Part shown: one piece after another, positions 8,736 to 17,441 of the stretch
Layout of the letters: every line of letters begins with the position of its first letter
Position numbering within the stretch: position 1 is the stretch's first letter
Assembly (NCBI RefSeq): GCF_030388245.1
Contig: NZ_CP098360.1
Span: 602,001-666,000, forward strand
DNA: 64,000 nt
DNA from: Paracoccus sp. TOH
GTDB taxonomy: Bacteria > Pseudomonadota > Alphaproteobacteria > Rhodobacterales > Rhodobacteraceae
Direction of reading: 5' to 3'
The notes under the pieces: generated by a model
What the model saw: the letters and a program-made list of their open reading frames with translations, nothing else
Database searches by the model: none
Told to the model about the DNA's origin: nothing
Translations under genes and position numbers: made by a program

Positions 8736-10468
8736 CCCAGCGTCGCCGCATCCGGCCGGCGCGGGTCCGAGGCGCCGTAAAGCGTCCCCGTCTCCGGGTC
8801 GCGCATGATCGACTGGGTCGAACCCATCGCCTCCTTGACCGCGACGGTGTGGCCCTTGGCCTGCAGGATGCGGACGGTATCCAGGCCGATCCCCTCCTCG
8901 ACCCGCAGCTCGTCGGGCAGCCACTGGTGATGGACGCGCGGCGCCGTCGAGGCCTCGGCGACGTTCATGCCGTGGTCGATCATGTTCATCACCACCTGCA
9001 AGACCGTGGTGATGATCCGCGCCCCGCCGGGCGAGCCGGTGACCAGCCAGACCTTGCCATCCTTCAGCACCATGGTCGGCGTCATCGACGACAGCGGCCG
9101 CTTGCCCGGCTCGACCGCATTGGCATCGCCGCCGACCAGGCCAAAGGCATTGGGCACGCCGGGCTTGGCCGAGAAATCGTCCATCTCGTTGTTCATCAAC
9201 ACGCCGGTGCCCGCCGCCACCAGCCCCGATCCGTAGCTGAGATTGATGGTATAGGTGTTCGAGACCGCGTTGCCCTGCTTGTCCACCACCGAGAAATGCG
9301 TGGTCTGGTCGGATTCATAGGGCGCCAGGTCCGCCGGCCTGATCATCACCGAGGGCGTGGCGAAATCGGCGCTGATCTTGCGGCGCATCTCCACCGCGTA
9401 ATCCTTGCTGGTCAGCGCCGCGACCGGCACATCGACGAAATCGGGATCGCCCAGATATTCCGAGCGGTCGGCATAGGCCAGCTTCATCGCCTCGGCCATC
9501 AGATGGATGGTCTCGCCGGAATTCTGCCCCAGCGCCCCGACCGGATAGCCCTCCAGCGCGTTCAGGATCTGGATCAGGTGCACCCCGCCCGAGGAGGGCG
9601 GCGGCATCGAGACGATGTCATAGCCGCGATAGCTGCCCAGCACCGGCTGGCGTTCCACGGGCTTGTAGGCGGCCATGTCCTCGACGGTGATCAGCCCGCC
9701 CGCCCCCTGCACCGCCTTGGCGATGGCCTCGGCCACCTCGCCCTTGTAGAAGCCGTCCGGCCCTTCGGCGGCGATCTTCTTCAGCGTCTTCGCCAGATCG
9801 GCCTGCACCAGCCGGTCGCCGGGCCGGTAAGCCGCGCCGCCCTCCTTGAAGAAGATCGCGGCGCTCGAGGGGAACTTCTCCAGATGCTCGCGCCCGGCCT
9901 CGATGCTGTCGGCCAGCTCCGGGGTGACGGTGATGCCCTCCTCGGCCAGCCGGATCGCCGGGGCGATGACCTCGGCCCAGTCCATGCTGCCGTATCTGTC
10001 CAGCGCCAGCTTCATCCCCGCCACGGTTCCCGGCACACCCGAGGCTGCGCCGCTGTAAAGCGACTTCTCGCTGTCGGCCTCGCCCGCCGCGTCCAGGAAC
10101 ATGTCGCGCGAGGCGCCTTTGGGGGCCATCTCGCGATAGTCGATGGCATGGGTCTGGCCGGTCTCGGCATCATGCACCAGCATGAAACCGCCGCCGCCGA
10201 TATTGCCGGCGCGCGGCAGGGTGACGGCCAGGGCAAAGGCCACCGCCACGCCCGCATCGACCGCATTCCCGCCCCTGGCCATGATGTCGCGGCCGATCTC
10301 GGCCGCCAGCCGCTCCTGCGCCGAGACCATGCCGCTTTCCGCCCAGACCGGATGAATCCGGTCCATCGCGTCGAAGATCGCAGCCTCCTGCGCAGCCGCA
10401 GGCAGCCCGACGCAGCCGGCCAGCATGACAGCCGACACCCGGCCCATTCCGACGATTCGATCTTTCAT
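8729..10468 (-). CDS. ggt: Gamma-glutamyltransferase
   Basis: A periplasmic Ntn-hydrolase of 579 residues that cleaves or transfers the gamma-glutamyl group of glutathione. The signal peptide MKDRIVGMGRVSAVMLAGC ends at PAAAQ. The autoprocessing site is TTHFSVVDKQGNAVSNTYT near residue 388, whose Thr becomes the N-terminal nucleophile of the small subunit. RPLSSMTPTMVLKDGK and GSPGGARIITTVLQV are further family motifs lining the glutamyl site. Length is normal. It is apparently monocistronic, with the inverted repeat pair at 10570-10646 upstream. Confidence 0.93.
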   Translation of the reverse strand: MKDRIVGMGRVSAVMLAGCVGLPAAAQEAAIFDAMDRIHPVWAESGMVSAQERLAAEIGRDIMARGGNAVDAGVAVAFALAVTLPRAGNIGGGGFMLVHDAETGQTHAIDYREMAPKGASRDMFLDAAGEADSEKSLYSGAASGVPGTVAGMKLALDRYGSMDWAEVIAPAIRLAEEGITVTPELADSIEAGREHLEKFPSSAAIFFKEGGAAYRPGDRLVQADLAKTLKKIAAEGPDGFYKGEVAEAIAKAVQGAGGLITVEDMAAYKPVERQPVLGSYRGYDIVSMPPPSSGGVHLIQILNALEGYPVGALGQNSGETIHLMAEAMKLAYADRSEYLGDPDFVDVPVAALTSKDYAVEMRRKISADFATPSVMIRPADLAPYESDQTTHFSVVDKQGNAVSNTYTINLSYGSGLVAAGTGVLMNNEMDDFSAKPGVPNAFGLVGGDANAVEPGKRPLSSMTPTMVLKDGKVWLVTGSPGGARIITTVLQVVMNMIDHGMNVAEASTAPRVHHQWLPDELRVEEGIGLDTVRILQAKGHTVAVKEAMGSTQSIMRDPETGTLYGASDPRRPDAATLGY

Positions 10469-10569
10469 GGCGCCCTCCGCTCAACCCTTGCGGGTCGAGC
10501 CTAGCAGCAGAACGGCCCGGATCAACACGCGAAAGCCGCGGCGTCGCGCCGGCGTCCCGGTTGCTTCAT

Positions 10570-10646
10570 GGGTATTTATGAAACGGTGAAACGCGCAGCG
10601 CCTGATTTTCAGCGCAGCCGCGCGTTTCACCGTTTCCCAAATACCC
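10570..10646. repeat. Inverted pair of gene-end elements, copies 2 and 3
   Basis: Two 27-base copies face each other: 10570-10596 on the plus strand and 10620-10646 on the minus strand. They differ only at two bases (TATTTAT against TATTTGG), separated by 23 bases. Together they form a long near-perfect palindrome between the topA end and the ggt start. The minus-strand copy is in sense orientation for topA. Confidence 0.8.
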
Positions 10647-10661
10647 AGATTCCGACCGCGC

Positions 10662-10682
10662 GGCCGGGCGCCTCACCCGGCC
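10662..10682 (-). terminator. Hairpin spanning the topA stop codon
   Basis: GGCCGGG pairs with CCCGGCC around a 7-base loop that contains the topA TGA. It is followed by the sense copy of the dispersed element. There is no U-tail. Confidence 0.5.
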
Positions 10683-13228
10683 TTCTTCGCCTTGGCCGCC
10701 GCCGGCTTCTTGGCGGCCGTCTTCTTTTCGGCGGGCTTCTTCGCCGCCGGCTTCTTCGCCGGTTTCTTGCCGGTTTTCGCGGCTTTCTCGGCGATCAGCT
10801 CCAGGGCGCGCTCCAGCGTCACCGCGCCGGGCTCCAGGTCGCGGGGCAGCGTCGCATTGACCTTGCCCCATTTGACATAAGGCCCGTAGCGACCGCTCAT
10901 CACCTGCACCGGACCGCCGTCCGGATGCTCGCCCAGCTCCGCCAGCGGCGCGGCGGCAGCCGCCCTGCCGCGCACCTGTTTCGAGGCCAGCACCTCGACC
11001 GCGCGGTTCATGCCGATGGTGAAGACCTCGTCCACATCCGGCAGGTTGGCGTATTTCGCGCCATGCTTCACATAGGGGCCGTAGCGGCCGATGCCGGCCT
11101 CGACCGGCACGCCGTCCTCGGGATGCGGGCCGATTTCGCGCGGCAGCGCCAAGAGCGCCAGCGCCCGTTCCAGATCGACCGAGGCCAGCTCCCAACCCTT
11201 GGGGATCGAGGCGCGCGGCGGCTTCGGCTGTTCGGCCGTCGCCTCGCCGCGCTGGACATAGGGGCCGAAGCGGCCGTTCTTCAGGCTGATCTCGTCGCCC
11301 TGGTCGACGCCCAGCACGGTGTCGCCCACCACCTCGGCATCGGGCGAGGAAATCGGCCGGGTAAAGCGGCAATCGGGATAGGTCGAGCAGCCGATGAAGG
11401 CCCCGCCCGAACGCGCCGTCTTCAGATGCAGCCGCCCCTTGTGACACAGCGGGCATTCGCGCGGGTCCGAACCGTCGGGCCGCGGCGGATAGAGATGCGG
11501 CGCCAGGGCCTCGTCGATCGCCTCCAGCACCTCGGTGATGCGCAACTCGCTGGTGCCCTCCAGCGCTATGCTGAAATCCCGCCAGAACCGGCGCAGCACT
11601 TCGCGATAGGCGCGCTCGCCCGAGGAGATGTCGTCGAGTTCCCCTTCCAGATTGGCGGTGAAATCGTAGCTGACATAGCGCGGGAAGTATTTCTGCAGGA
11701 AGATGGTGACCAGCCGGCCCTTGTCCTCGGGGATCAGGCGGTTCTGCTCCTTGCGGACATAGTCGCGGTCCTGGATCGTGCCGATGATCGAGGCATAGGT
11801 CGAGGGCCGGCCGATCCCCAGCTCTTCCATGCGCTTGACCAGCGTCGCCTCGGTATAACGGGGCGGGGCCTGGGTGAAATGCTGTTCGGGGGTGACGGCG
11901 CGCTTCTCGGCCGCCTCGCCTTCGTGAATCAGCGGCAGGCGGCGGCTGTCCTCGTCCTCCTCGTCGTCGCGGCCCTGGTCGTAGACCCGCAGGAAACCGT
12001 CGAACAGCATCACCTGGCCATTGGCGCGCAAGCCCACCTGGCCGTCGGCCGAGGCGAGCTCGACCGTGGTGCGCTCCATCCGGGCGGATTCCATCTGGCT
12101 GGCCAGGGTCCGCTTCCAGATCAGGTCGTAAAGCGCCTTCTGGTCCTTGTCCGAAACCGGCAGCCGGTCCGGCGACAGCATCATGTCGGTCGGTCGGATG
12201 CATTCATGCGCTTCCTGCGCGTTCTTGGCCTTGTTCTTGTACATGCGCGGCGACTTGGGCAGGTATTCCGCCCCGAACCGCGCCTTGATCGCGTCGCGGG
12301 CCGCCATCACCGCCTCGGGGGCCATGTCGATGCCGTCGGTCCGCATATAGGTGATGTAGCCCGCCTCGTAGAGCCGCTGCGCCGCCGACATGCAGGCCCG
12401 CGCCCCAAGGCCCAGCTTGCGGCTGGCCTCCTGCTGCAGGGTCGAGGTCATGAAGGGCGGCCAGGGGTTGCGGCTTGCCGGCTTGGCGGCGACCGAGGCG
12501 ACCCTGAGGTCGCGCGAGGTGATCGCCGCCACGGCCAGCTTTGCCTGCTCCGCGGTGGCGATGTCGAAGCGTTCCAGCTTCTTGCCGCCGAACACGGTCA
12601 TGGCCGCGTCGTATTCGTCACCGCGCGGCGTCGCCAGCCGGGCGTGGACCGACCAGTATTCGCGGGCCTTGAAGGCCTCGATCTCCATCTCGCGGTCGAC
12701 GATGATGCGCAAGGCGACCGACTGCACCCGGCCGGCAGACTTGGCGCCGGGCAGCTTGCGCCACAGCACCGGCGACAGGTTGAAGCCGACCAGATAGTCC
12801 AGCGCCCGGCGGGCCAGATAGGCGTCGACCAGCGGCTGGTCGATCTGGCGCGGATTGGCCATCGCCTCGGTCACCGCCGATTTGGTGATGGCGTTGAAGG
12901 TGACGCGGCTGACCTCGGCGCCCTTCTTCAGCGCCGGCGCCAAGGTCTCCAGCAGATGCCAGGAGATCGCTTCGCCCTCGCGGTCGGGGTCGGTGGCCAG
13001 GATCAGGTTCGGGTCGGCGGCCAGCGCATCCTTGATCGCCTTGACGTGCTTTCTGGAATCCGAGGCGACTTCCCATTTCATGGCGAAATCCGCCTCGGGA
13101 TCGACGCTGCCATCCTTGGGCGGCAGGTCGCGCACATGCCCGAACGAGGCCAGAACCGTATAGTCGTCGCCCAGGTATTTGTTGATCGTTTTGGCCTTGG
13201 CCGGAGATTCAACGACGACGACGGGCAT
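10673..13228 (-). CDS. topA: DNA topoisomerase I (type IA)
   Basis: An 851-residue enzyme that relaxes negative supercoils through a transient 5'-phosphotyrosine. The TOPRIM domain starts MPVVVVESPAKAKTINKYL, with the metal site LATDPDREGEAISWH near residue 100. The catalytic Tyr is in GYITYMRTDGIDM near residue 300. A four-Cys zinc ribbon (CPLCHKGRLHLKT ... CSTYPDC) lies near residues 590-615. Two or three topoisomerase C-terminal repeats (GRFGPYVQRGE, GRYGPYVKHGAKYANL, GRYGPYVKWGK) and a Lys/Ala-rich tail end the protein. The lysine-rich tail is common in alphaproteobacterial TopA. Confidence 0.96.
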   Translation of the reverse strand: MPVVVVESPAKAKTINKYLGDDYTVLASFGHVRDLPPKDGSVDPEADFAMKWEVASDSRKHVKAIKDALAADPNLILATDPDREGEAISWHLLETLAPALKKGAEVSRVTFNAITKSAVTEAMANPRQIDQPLVDAYLARRALDYLVGFNLSPVLWRKLPGAKSAGRVQSVALRIIVDREMEIEAFKAREYWSVHARLATPRGDEYDAAMTVFGGKKLERFDIATAEQAKLAVAAITSRDLRVASVAAKPASRNPWPPFMTSTLQQEASRKLGLGARACMSAAQRLYEAGYITYMRTDGIDMAPEAVMAARDAIKARFGAEYLPKSPRMYKNKAKNAQEAHECIRPTDMMLSPDRLPVSDKDQKALYDLIWKRTLASQMESARMERTTVELASADGQVGLRANGQVMLFDGFLRVYDQGRDDEEDEDSRRLPLIHEGEAAEKRAVTPEQHFTQAPPRYTEATLVKRMEELGIGRPSTYASIIGTIQDRDYVRKEQNRLIPEDKGRLVTIFLQKYFPRYVSYDFTANLEGELDDISSGERAYREVLRRFWRDFSIALEGTSELRITEVLEAIDEALAPHLYPPRPDGSDPRECPLCHKGRLHLKTARSGGAFIGCSTYPDCRFTRPISSPDAEVVGDTVLGVDQGDEISLKNGRFGPYVQRGEATAEQPKPPRASIPKGWELASVDLERALALLALPREIGPHPEDGVPVEAGIGRYGPYVKHGAKYANLPDVDEVFTIGMNRAVEVLASKQVRGRAAAAAPLAELGEHPDGGPVQVMSGRYGPYVKWGKVNATLPRDLEPGAVTLERALELIAEKAAKTGKKPAKKPAAKKPAEKKTAAKKPAAAKAKKAG

Positions 13229-13290
13229 GAAAATTCCTTCGCTTGATTCGGCGCCGGAACATGGGCGTCGCCCGGCGGACTGTCAACGCC

Positions 13291-13320
13291 GGGCTTTCAC
13301 CGTTTCGCAAATACCCCAGG
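13291..13320 (-). repeat. Dispersed gene-end element, copy 4
   Basis: Minus-strand CCTGGGGTATTTGCGAAACG followed by GTGAAAGCCC. It lies in sense orientation 34 bases after the fpr stop, immediately past the hairpin at 13325-13345, and about 60 bases before topA. Confidence 0.75.
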
Positions 13321-13324
13321 GGGT

Positions 13325-13345
13325 CCGGGGGTGTGAAACCCCCGG
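13325..13345 (-). terminator. Hairpin after fpr
   Basis: CCGGGGGT pairs perfectly with ACCCCCGG around a 5-base loop, 9 bases past the fpr stop codon. There is no U-tail; a TATTTG element follows within 5 bases. It is the likely end of the cysteine/fpr transcript. Confidence 0.6.
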
Positions 13346-13353
13346 CAGCAGCC

Positions 13354-14190
13354 TCAGATCCCGTCGCCGACGAAGGCCTTTTCGACCACGAATTCCTTGG
13401 GATCGCTGTTGGCGCCCTCGCGCAGGCCGAAGCCTTCCAGCACCGCCTTCACATCCGTGTTGAAGGCCAGGCTGCCGCAGATCATGGCGCGGTCATTTGC
13501 CGCATCCATGGCCGGCAGGTTCAGGTCGGCGAACACCTTGCCCGAGGTCAGGTTGTCGGTGATCCGGCCCATGAGGGGCGATTCCTCGCGCGTGGTGGTC
13601 GGGTAGTAAAGCAGCCGGCTGGCGAATTCCTCGCCGTAAAGCTCGCCCAGCAGCGGGTCGTGGCGCAGGTTCTCGACCAGTTCGCGGCCATAGGCCAGCT
13701 CGTCGGCGGTGCGGCAGGTATGCATCATCACCACCTGCTCGTAACGCTCATAGGTCTCGGGGTCGCGCATCAGGCTGGCAAAGGGCGCGATGCCGGTGCC
13801 GGTGGCCAGGAACCACATGCGCTTGCCGGGCAGAAGCGCGTCCAGAACCAGCGTGCCCACCGGCTTCGGGCGCAGGATGATCTGGTCGCCCGGCTGGATG
13901 TTCTGCAGCCGCGAGGTCAGCGGCCCGTCCGGCACCTTGATCGAATAGAATTCCAGTTCCTCGTCCCAGTTGGGCGAAGCGATGGAATAGGCGCGCAGGA
14001 TCGGCTTGCCGTTGTCGTCGGGCAGGCCGATCATCACGAACTCGCCCGAGCGGAACCGCAGGCTGGCCGGGCGCGTCACGCGGAACGAGAACAGCCGGTC
14101 GGTCCAATGCCGGACCGAGGTCACGGTCTGCGCATCGGGCAGCGTCTTGGCGGGTTTGGCGGCAATGTCCACAGAAAGATCCAGCGTCAT
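13354..14190 (-). CDS. fpr: Ferredoxin/flavodoxin--NADP(+) reductase
   Basis: A 278-residue FAD enzyme that moves electrons between NADPH and ferredoxin. FAD binding is seen at RAYSIASPNWDEELEF (about residues 64-80), and the NADP side at FLATGTGIAPFASLMRD (about residues 125-142) with VVMMHTCR. The C-terminal EFVVEKAFVGDGI is of the bacterial subclass I type. It is the last gene of the sulfate-assimilation block, 53 bases after DUF934, and is a plausible electron donor for CysI and the Fe-S CysH. It may also serve general redox needs. Confidence 0.9.
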   Translation of the reverse strand: MTLDLSVDIAAKPAKTLPDAQTVTSVRHWTDRLFSFRVTRPASLRFRSGEFVMIGLPDDNGKPILRAYSIASPNWDEELEFYSIKVPDGPLTSRLQNIQPGDQIILRPKPVGTLVLDALLPGKRMWFLATGTGIAPFASLMRDPETYERYEQVVMMHTCRTADELAYGRELVENLRHDPLLGELYGEEFASRLLYYPTTTREESPLMGRITDNLTSGKVFADLNLPAMDAANDRAMICGSLAFNTDVKAVLEGFGLREGANSDPKEFVVEKAFVGDGI

Positions 14191-14243
14191 GTTCGGGGTC
14201 CCGAATATCTAATCCATGCAAGAAGGGGGCGAAACCCCAAGTT

Positions 14244-14615
14244 TCAGCCGGCAAGCCGCGACCGATGGTCCCAGTCCTGCCAGTCGGCGCGGAACAGCCA
14301 CTGCTCCTGCGGCTGGCGCTCGGCCAGGGCGGCGGGGATGCGCACCTCGTCGAAGCCGACGCGGCGGGCCATGGCATATTGGTCCGAGATCAGCTTGCCC
14401 ACGGCGCGCAGCCGGCCCTTGTAGCCGCGGTCGCGCAGCAGCCGGGCCAGCGAGAAGCCGCGCCCGTCGGTCATCGCGGGAAAGTCGATGGCCAGCAGCT
14501 CGTGCTCCAGATGGTCGCCCAGGGTGGCGGGATCGGTATCCGGCGCCAGGATGACCGGCTCGGCCCCGTCGTCGGGGTGGAAGCCGTCATCGCGGACAAG
14601 GAAGAAATCGCTCAT
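14244..14615 (-). CDS. DUF934 family protein of the cysteine operon
   Basis: A 123-residue soluble protein beginning MSDFFLVRDDGFHPDD. The central FSLARLLRDRGYKGRLRAVGKLISDQYAMARRVGFDEVRI is the conserved DUF934 core. The family is found beside cysH/cysI in proteobacteria and is presumed to assist sulfite reduction; no reaction is established. The start ATG overlaps the cysH stop (ATGA), so it is translationally coupled. Confidence 0.85.
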   Translation of the reverse strand: MSDFFLVRDDGFHPDDGAEPVILAPDTDPATLGDHLEHELLAIDFPAMTDGRGFSLARLLRDRGYKGRLRAVGKLISDQYAMARRVGFDEVRIPAALAERQPQEQWLFRADWQDWDHRSRLAG

Positions 14616-15343
14616 GCATTCGCTCCTGTGCGGACCATGCGCCCGCCGATGAAATGGATGCCGCATTCGGTCTTCTGGCTGCCGCGCCAGCGGCCGGCAC
14701 GCGGATCCTCGCCCGGCTTGATGGGCGAGGTGCAGGGCGCGCAGCCGATCGAGGCATAACCCTTGGCGACCAGCGGGTGGCGCGGCAGGTTGTTCTCGGC
14801 CATGTAGTCCTGGACATCCTGCGGGCGCCAATGCGCCAGCGGGTTGATGCGCAGCCGCGACGGCGGCTCGGATTCGAAGAATTCCAGCTGCTGGCGCTCG
14901 CCGCCCTGGAAGCGCTTGCGGCCGGTGATCCAGGCGTCGAATTTCGACAGCTCGCGCTCCAGCGGAACCGTCTTGCGGAAATCGCAGCAGGCGTCGGTGT
15001 TGAACTGGTGCAACGTGCCGTCCGGGTCGTTCAGCGCCACCTCGCGCTCGGTGGCGCGGATCACCCGCACATCGGTCAGGCCCAGCTTGCGCGTGACCTC
15101 GAGCTGATAGTCCAGCGTCTCCTGGAACAGCATCATCGTGTCGATGAACAGCACCGGCGTTCCCGGCGCCACCACCGAGACCATGTGCAGCAGCACCACC
15201 GATTCCGCCCCGAAGCTCGAGACCAGCGTGGTCGAGCCCAGGTCGGGATCGTTCAGGGCCCGCCGCAGCACCTCGGTCGCGGCGTGGTGGCGATAGCGGT
15301 CGTTCAGCCGCGCCGCGCGGGCATCCAGCGTCTGATCAAGCAT
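14612..15343 (-). CDS. cysH: Assimilatory adenylyl-sulfate reductase, Fe-S (APS) type
   Basis: A 243-residue thioredoxin-dependent reductase giving sulfite. The PP-loop-like SSFGAESVVLLHM is near residue 42. Two cysteine pairs are present, CCDFRK (about residue 115) and GCAPCTSP (about residue 200), followed by TECGIHF with the catalytic Cys. The paired cysteines bind a [4Fe-4S] cluster and mark enzymes that take APS rather than PAPS. No PAPS-forming kinase is in the window. The start overlaps the cysI stop by 8 bases. Confidence 0.9.
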   Translation of the reverse strand: MLDQTLDARAARLNDRYRHHAATEVLRRALNDPDLGSTTLVSSFGAESVVLLHMVSVVAPGTPVLFIDTMMLFQETLDYQLEVTRKLGLTDVRVIRATEREVALNDPDGTLHQFNTDACCDFRKTVPLERELSKFDAWITGRKRFQGGERQQLEFFESEPPSRLRINPLAHWRPQDVQDYMAENNLPRHPLVAKGYASIGCAPCTSPIKPGEDPRAGRWRGSQKTECGIHFIGGRMVRTGANA

Positions 15344-17000
15344 CGGCCGGATACAGCGCCGCCTTGAACGGAGCCACTCCCAACCGGCGATAGGCGTCGA
15401 TGAAGCGCTCTTCGGGCGATTCGCGCAGTTCCAGATAGGCATCGACCAGCCGGTCGATGGCCGGCACCACCTCCTCCGCCGGGAAGCCGGCGCCGGCGCG
15501 CTGGCCCAGCGTCGGGATCTCGTAGCCGTCGCCGCCCAGCGTGATCTGGTAGTTCTCCACCCCGGCCCGGTCCAGGCCCAGGATGCCGATATGGCCCAGA
15601 TGGTGGTGGCCGCAGGCATTGATGCAGCCCGAGATGCGGATCTTCATCTCGCCGATCTCGTCCTCGAGCCCGCGGGCGCGGAAATGCGCGGCGATGTCCT
15701 GCGCGATCGGGATCGAGCGCGCGGTGGCCAGCGTGCAATAGTCCATCCCGGGGCAAGAGATGATGTCGGTGATCTTGCCGAAATTCGCCGTGGCGAGCCC
15801 GGCCCCGCGCAGCGCGGCATAAAGCTCGGGCAGGTCGGCCTTGCGCACATGCGGCAGCACCAGGTTCTGGTCGTGGTTCACCCGGATGTCGCCATGCGCC
15901 AGCCGCTCGGCCAGGTCGGCGACCAGCCGCATCTGGTCGGCGGTCATGTCGCCCGGCGTGGCGCCCGGCGCCTTCAGGGTGACGATGGCGCTGGCATAAA
16001 CGGGAATGCGGTGCGGGTGCAGGTTGGTATCGGTCCAGGACCGGAAAGCGCCGTTCGCCGCGCGCTCGGCCTCGTAGCCCTCGACCGGGGCGTCCAGGAA
16101 GGCGGGCGGGGCGAACCGCTCGCGCAGCCCGCTCACGATCTCCTGGTCGAGACCCGAGAACTGCTTGCGGCGGCGCAGGAATTCGGCCTCGATATCGGCC
16201 CGCATGGTGTCGAGCCCGCGCTCGGCCACGGTGATCTTGATCCGGGCCTTCCACTTGTTGTCGCGCCGGCCGGTCAGGTTATAGACCGACAGGATCGCTT
16301 CCAGATAGGGCAGCAGGTCCGCCTGCGGCAGGAACTCGCGCACCACCTGGCCCAGATAGGGCGTGCGGCCCAGACCGCCGCCGATCCAGACCTGGAAGCC
16401 GCGCGCGCCGTCCTGCTCGACGATGCGCAACCCGATGTCATAGGCCGAGACCGCCGAGCGGTCCTGCTTGCCGGCCGAGACCGAGATCTTGAACTTGCGC
16501 GGCAGGAACTGGAACTCGGCATGGTCGGTGGACCAGATGCGGATCAGCTCGGCCCAGGGGCGCGGATCCTCCAGCTCGTCATCGGCGGCGCCGGCGAAGG
16601 CGTCGGCATTGACGTTGCGGATGGTGTTGCCCGAGGTCTGGATGCTGTGGATGCCGACCGAGTTCAGCGCATCCATCGAATCCGGGATATCGACCAGCTT
16701 GTGCCAGTGGAACTGGATGTTGGTGCGGGTGGTGAAATGGCCATAGCCGCGGTCCCAGCGCTCGGCCACATGGCCCAGCATGCGCAGCTGGTCCGGGGTC
16801 AGAGCGCCATAGGGGATCGCCACCCGGTACATATAGGAATGCAGCTGCAGATAGACGCCGTTCTTCAGCCGCAGCGGCCGGAATTCCTCTTCGGTCAGGC
16901 TGCCGTCCAGGCGGCGTTCGACCTGCTGGCGGAACTGCTGGGCGCGGTGGCGCAGGTATTCGCGATGCTGGTCATTGTGCTGGGGACGCGCGTCAAACAT
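15336..17000 (-). CDS. cysI: Nitrite/sulfite reductase, siroheme [4Fe-4S] hemoprotein
   Basis: A 554-residue enzyme expected to carry out six-electron reduction of sulfite to sulfide. Both ferredoxin-like half domains are visible (HFTTRTNIQFHWHKL near residue 90; GDIRVNHDQNLVLPHV near residue 370). The siroheme/[4Fe-4S] cysteines are in CPGMDYCTLA and CINACGHHHLGHIG (about residues 415-465). Operon position between DUF2849 and cysH makes sulfite the substrate rather than nitrite. It overlaps both neighbours by 8 bases. Confidence 0.93.
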   Translation of the reverse strand: MFDARPQHNDQHREYLRHRAQQFRQQVERRLDGSLTEEEFRPLRLKNGVYLQLHSYMYRVAIPYGALTPDQLRMLGHVAERWDRGYGHFTTRTNIQFHWHKLVDIPDSMDALNSVGIHSIQTSGNTIRNVNADAFAGAADDELEDPRPWAELIRIWSTDHAEFQFLPRKFKISVSAGKQDRSAVSAYDIGLRIVEQDGARGFQVWIGGGLGRTPYLGQVVREFLPQADLLPYLEAILSVYNLTGRRDNKWKARIKITVAERGLDTMRADIEAEFLRRRKQFSGLDQEIVSGLRERFAPPAFLDAPVEGYEAERAANGAFRSWTDTNLHPHRIPVYASAIVTLKAPGATPGDMTADQMRLVADLAERLAHGDIRVNHDQNLVLPHVRKADLPELYAALRGAGLATANFGKITDIISCPGMDYCTLATARSIPIAQDIAAHFRARGLEDEIGEMKIRISGCINACGHHHLGHIGILGLDRAGVENYQITLGGDGYEIPTLGQRAGAGFPAEEVVPAIDRLVDAYLELRESPEERFIDAYRRLGVAPFKAALYPADA

Positions 17001-17319
17001 TGCTGGCCTCGAATGCGGCTTGCTCGAAATGGCGGTGGGTCGGGCCGCTGCGGCGGAACGCCTCGCGGAAATGGGCCGGCTCGGGGCGGCCGTCGGCGCC
17101 GCGCTTCGCTTCGATCAGATAGGGGCCGACGACAAGATGGGCCTGGGAGGTCGCGTCGAGCAGCGCCAGCTCGGCGATGGCCTCGTCCTCGAACAGCTCG
17201 GCCTCGCGCGGGTCGGCGGTCCACTGGCCGTCACGCATCCACACGCAATGGCCCATGCGCAGGTCATTCGCCGTGATGACGCCGGGGGTCGCGGGGGATG
17301 GGATGAAGCCCTTGGACAT
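16993..17319 (-). CDS. DUF2849 family protein, first gene of the cysteine operon
   Basis: A 108-residue protein beginning MSKGFIPSPATPGVITANDL, with GHCVWMRDGQW typical of DUF2849. The family sits directly before cysI in alphaproteobacteria; its biochemical role is unknown. Many relatives have a siroheme synthase gene (cysG) upstream, but here the next gene is a divergent regulator, so siroheme must be made from elsewhere. Its stop overlaps the cysI start. Confidence 0.85.
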   Translation of the reverse strand: MSKGFIPSPATPGVITANDLRMGHCVWMRDGQWTADPREAELFEDEAIAELALLDATSQAHLVVGPYLIEAKRGADGRPEPAHFREAFRRSGPTHRHFEQAAFEASNV

Positions 17320-17441
17320 GGCTGTGCCTTTCGTTTTCCGTGCTCTATATATAGAAAAAATTCCCCCATATTGACGAGTGGGGCGGAAAAATAAGAAACA
17401 TATCCTGCAGATACGGCAGACACCAAGGACGGGATTTCAGG
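17320..17441. promoter_or_regulatory. Divergent control region with two palindromes
   Basis: This 122-base AT-rich spacer separates the cysteine operon (leftward) from the Lrp-type regulator (rightward). It holds a perfect 12-base palindrome TCTATATATAGA (17344-17355). It also holds an imperfect 28-base dyad, TTCCCCCA ... TGGGGCGGAA (17361-17388), with TTGACG in its centre. These are candidate operator and promoter elements for auto- and cross-regulation by the Lrp protein; that role is inferred from position only. Confidence 0.5.
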
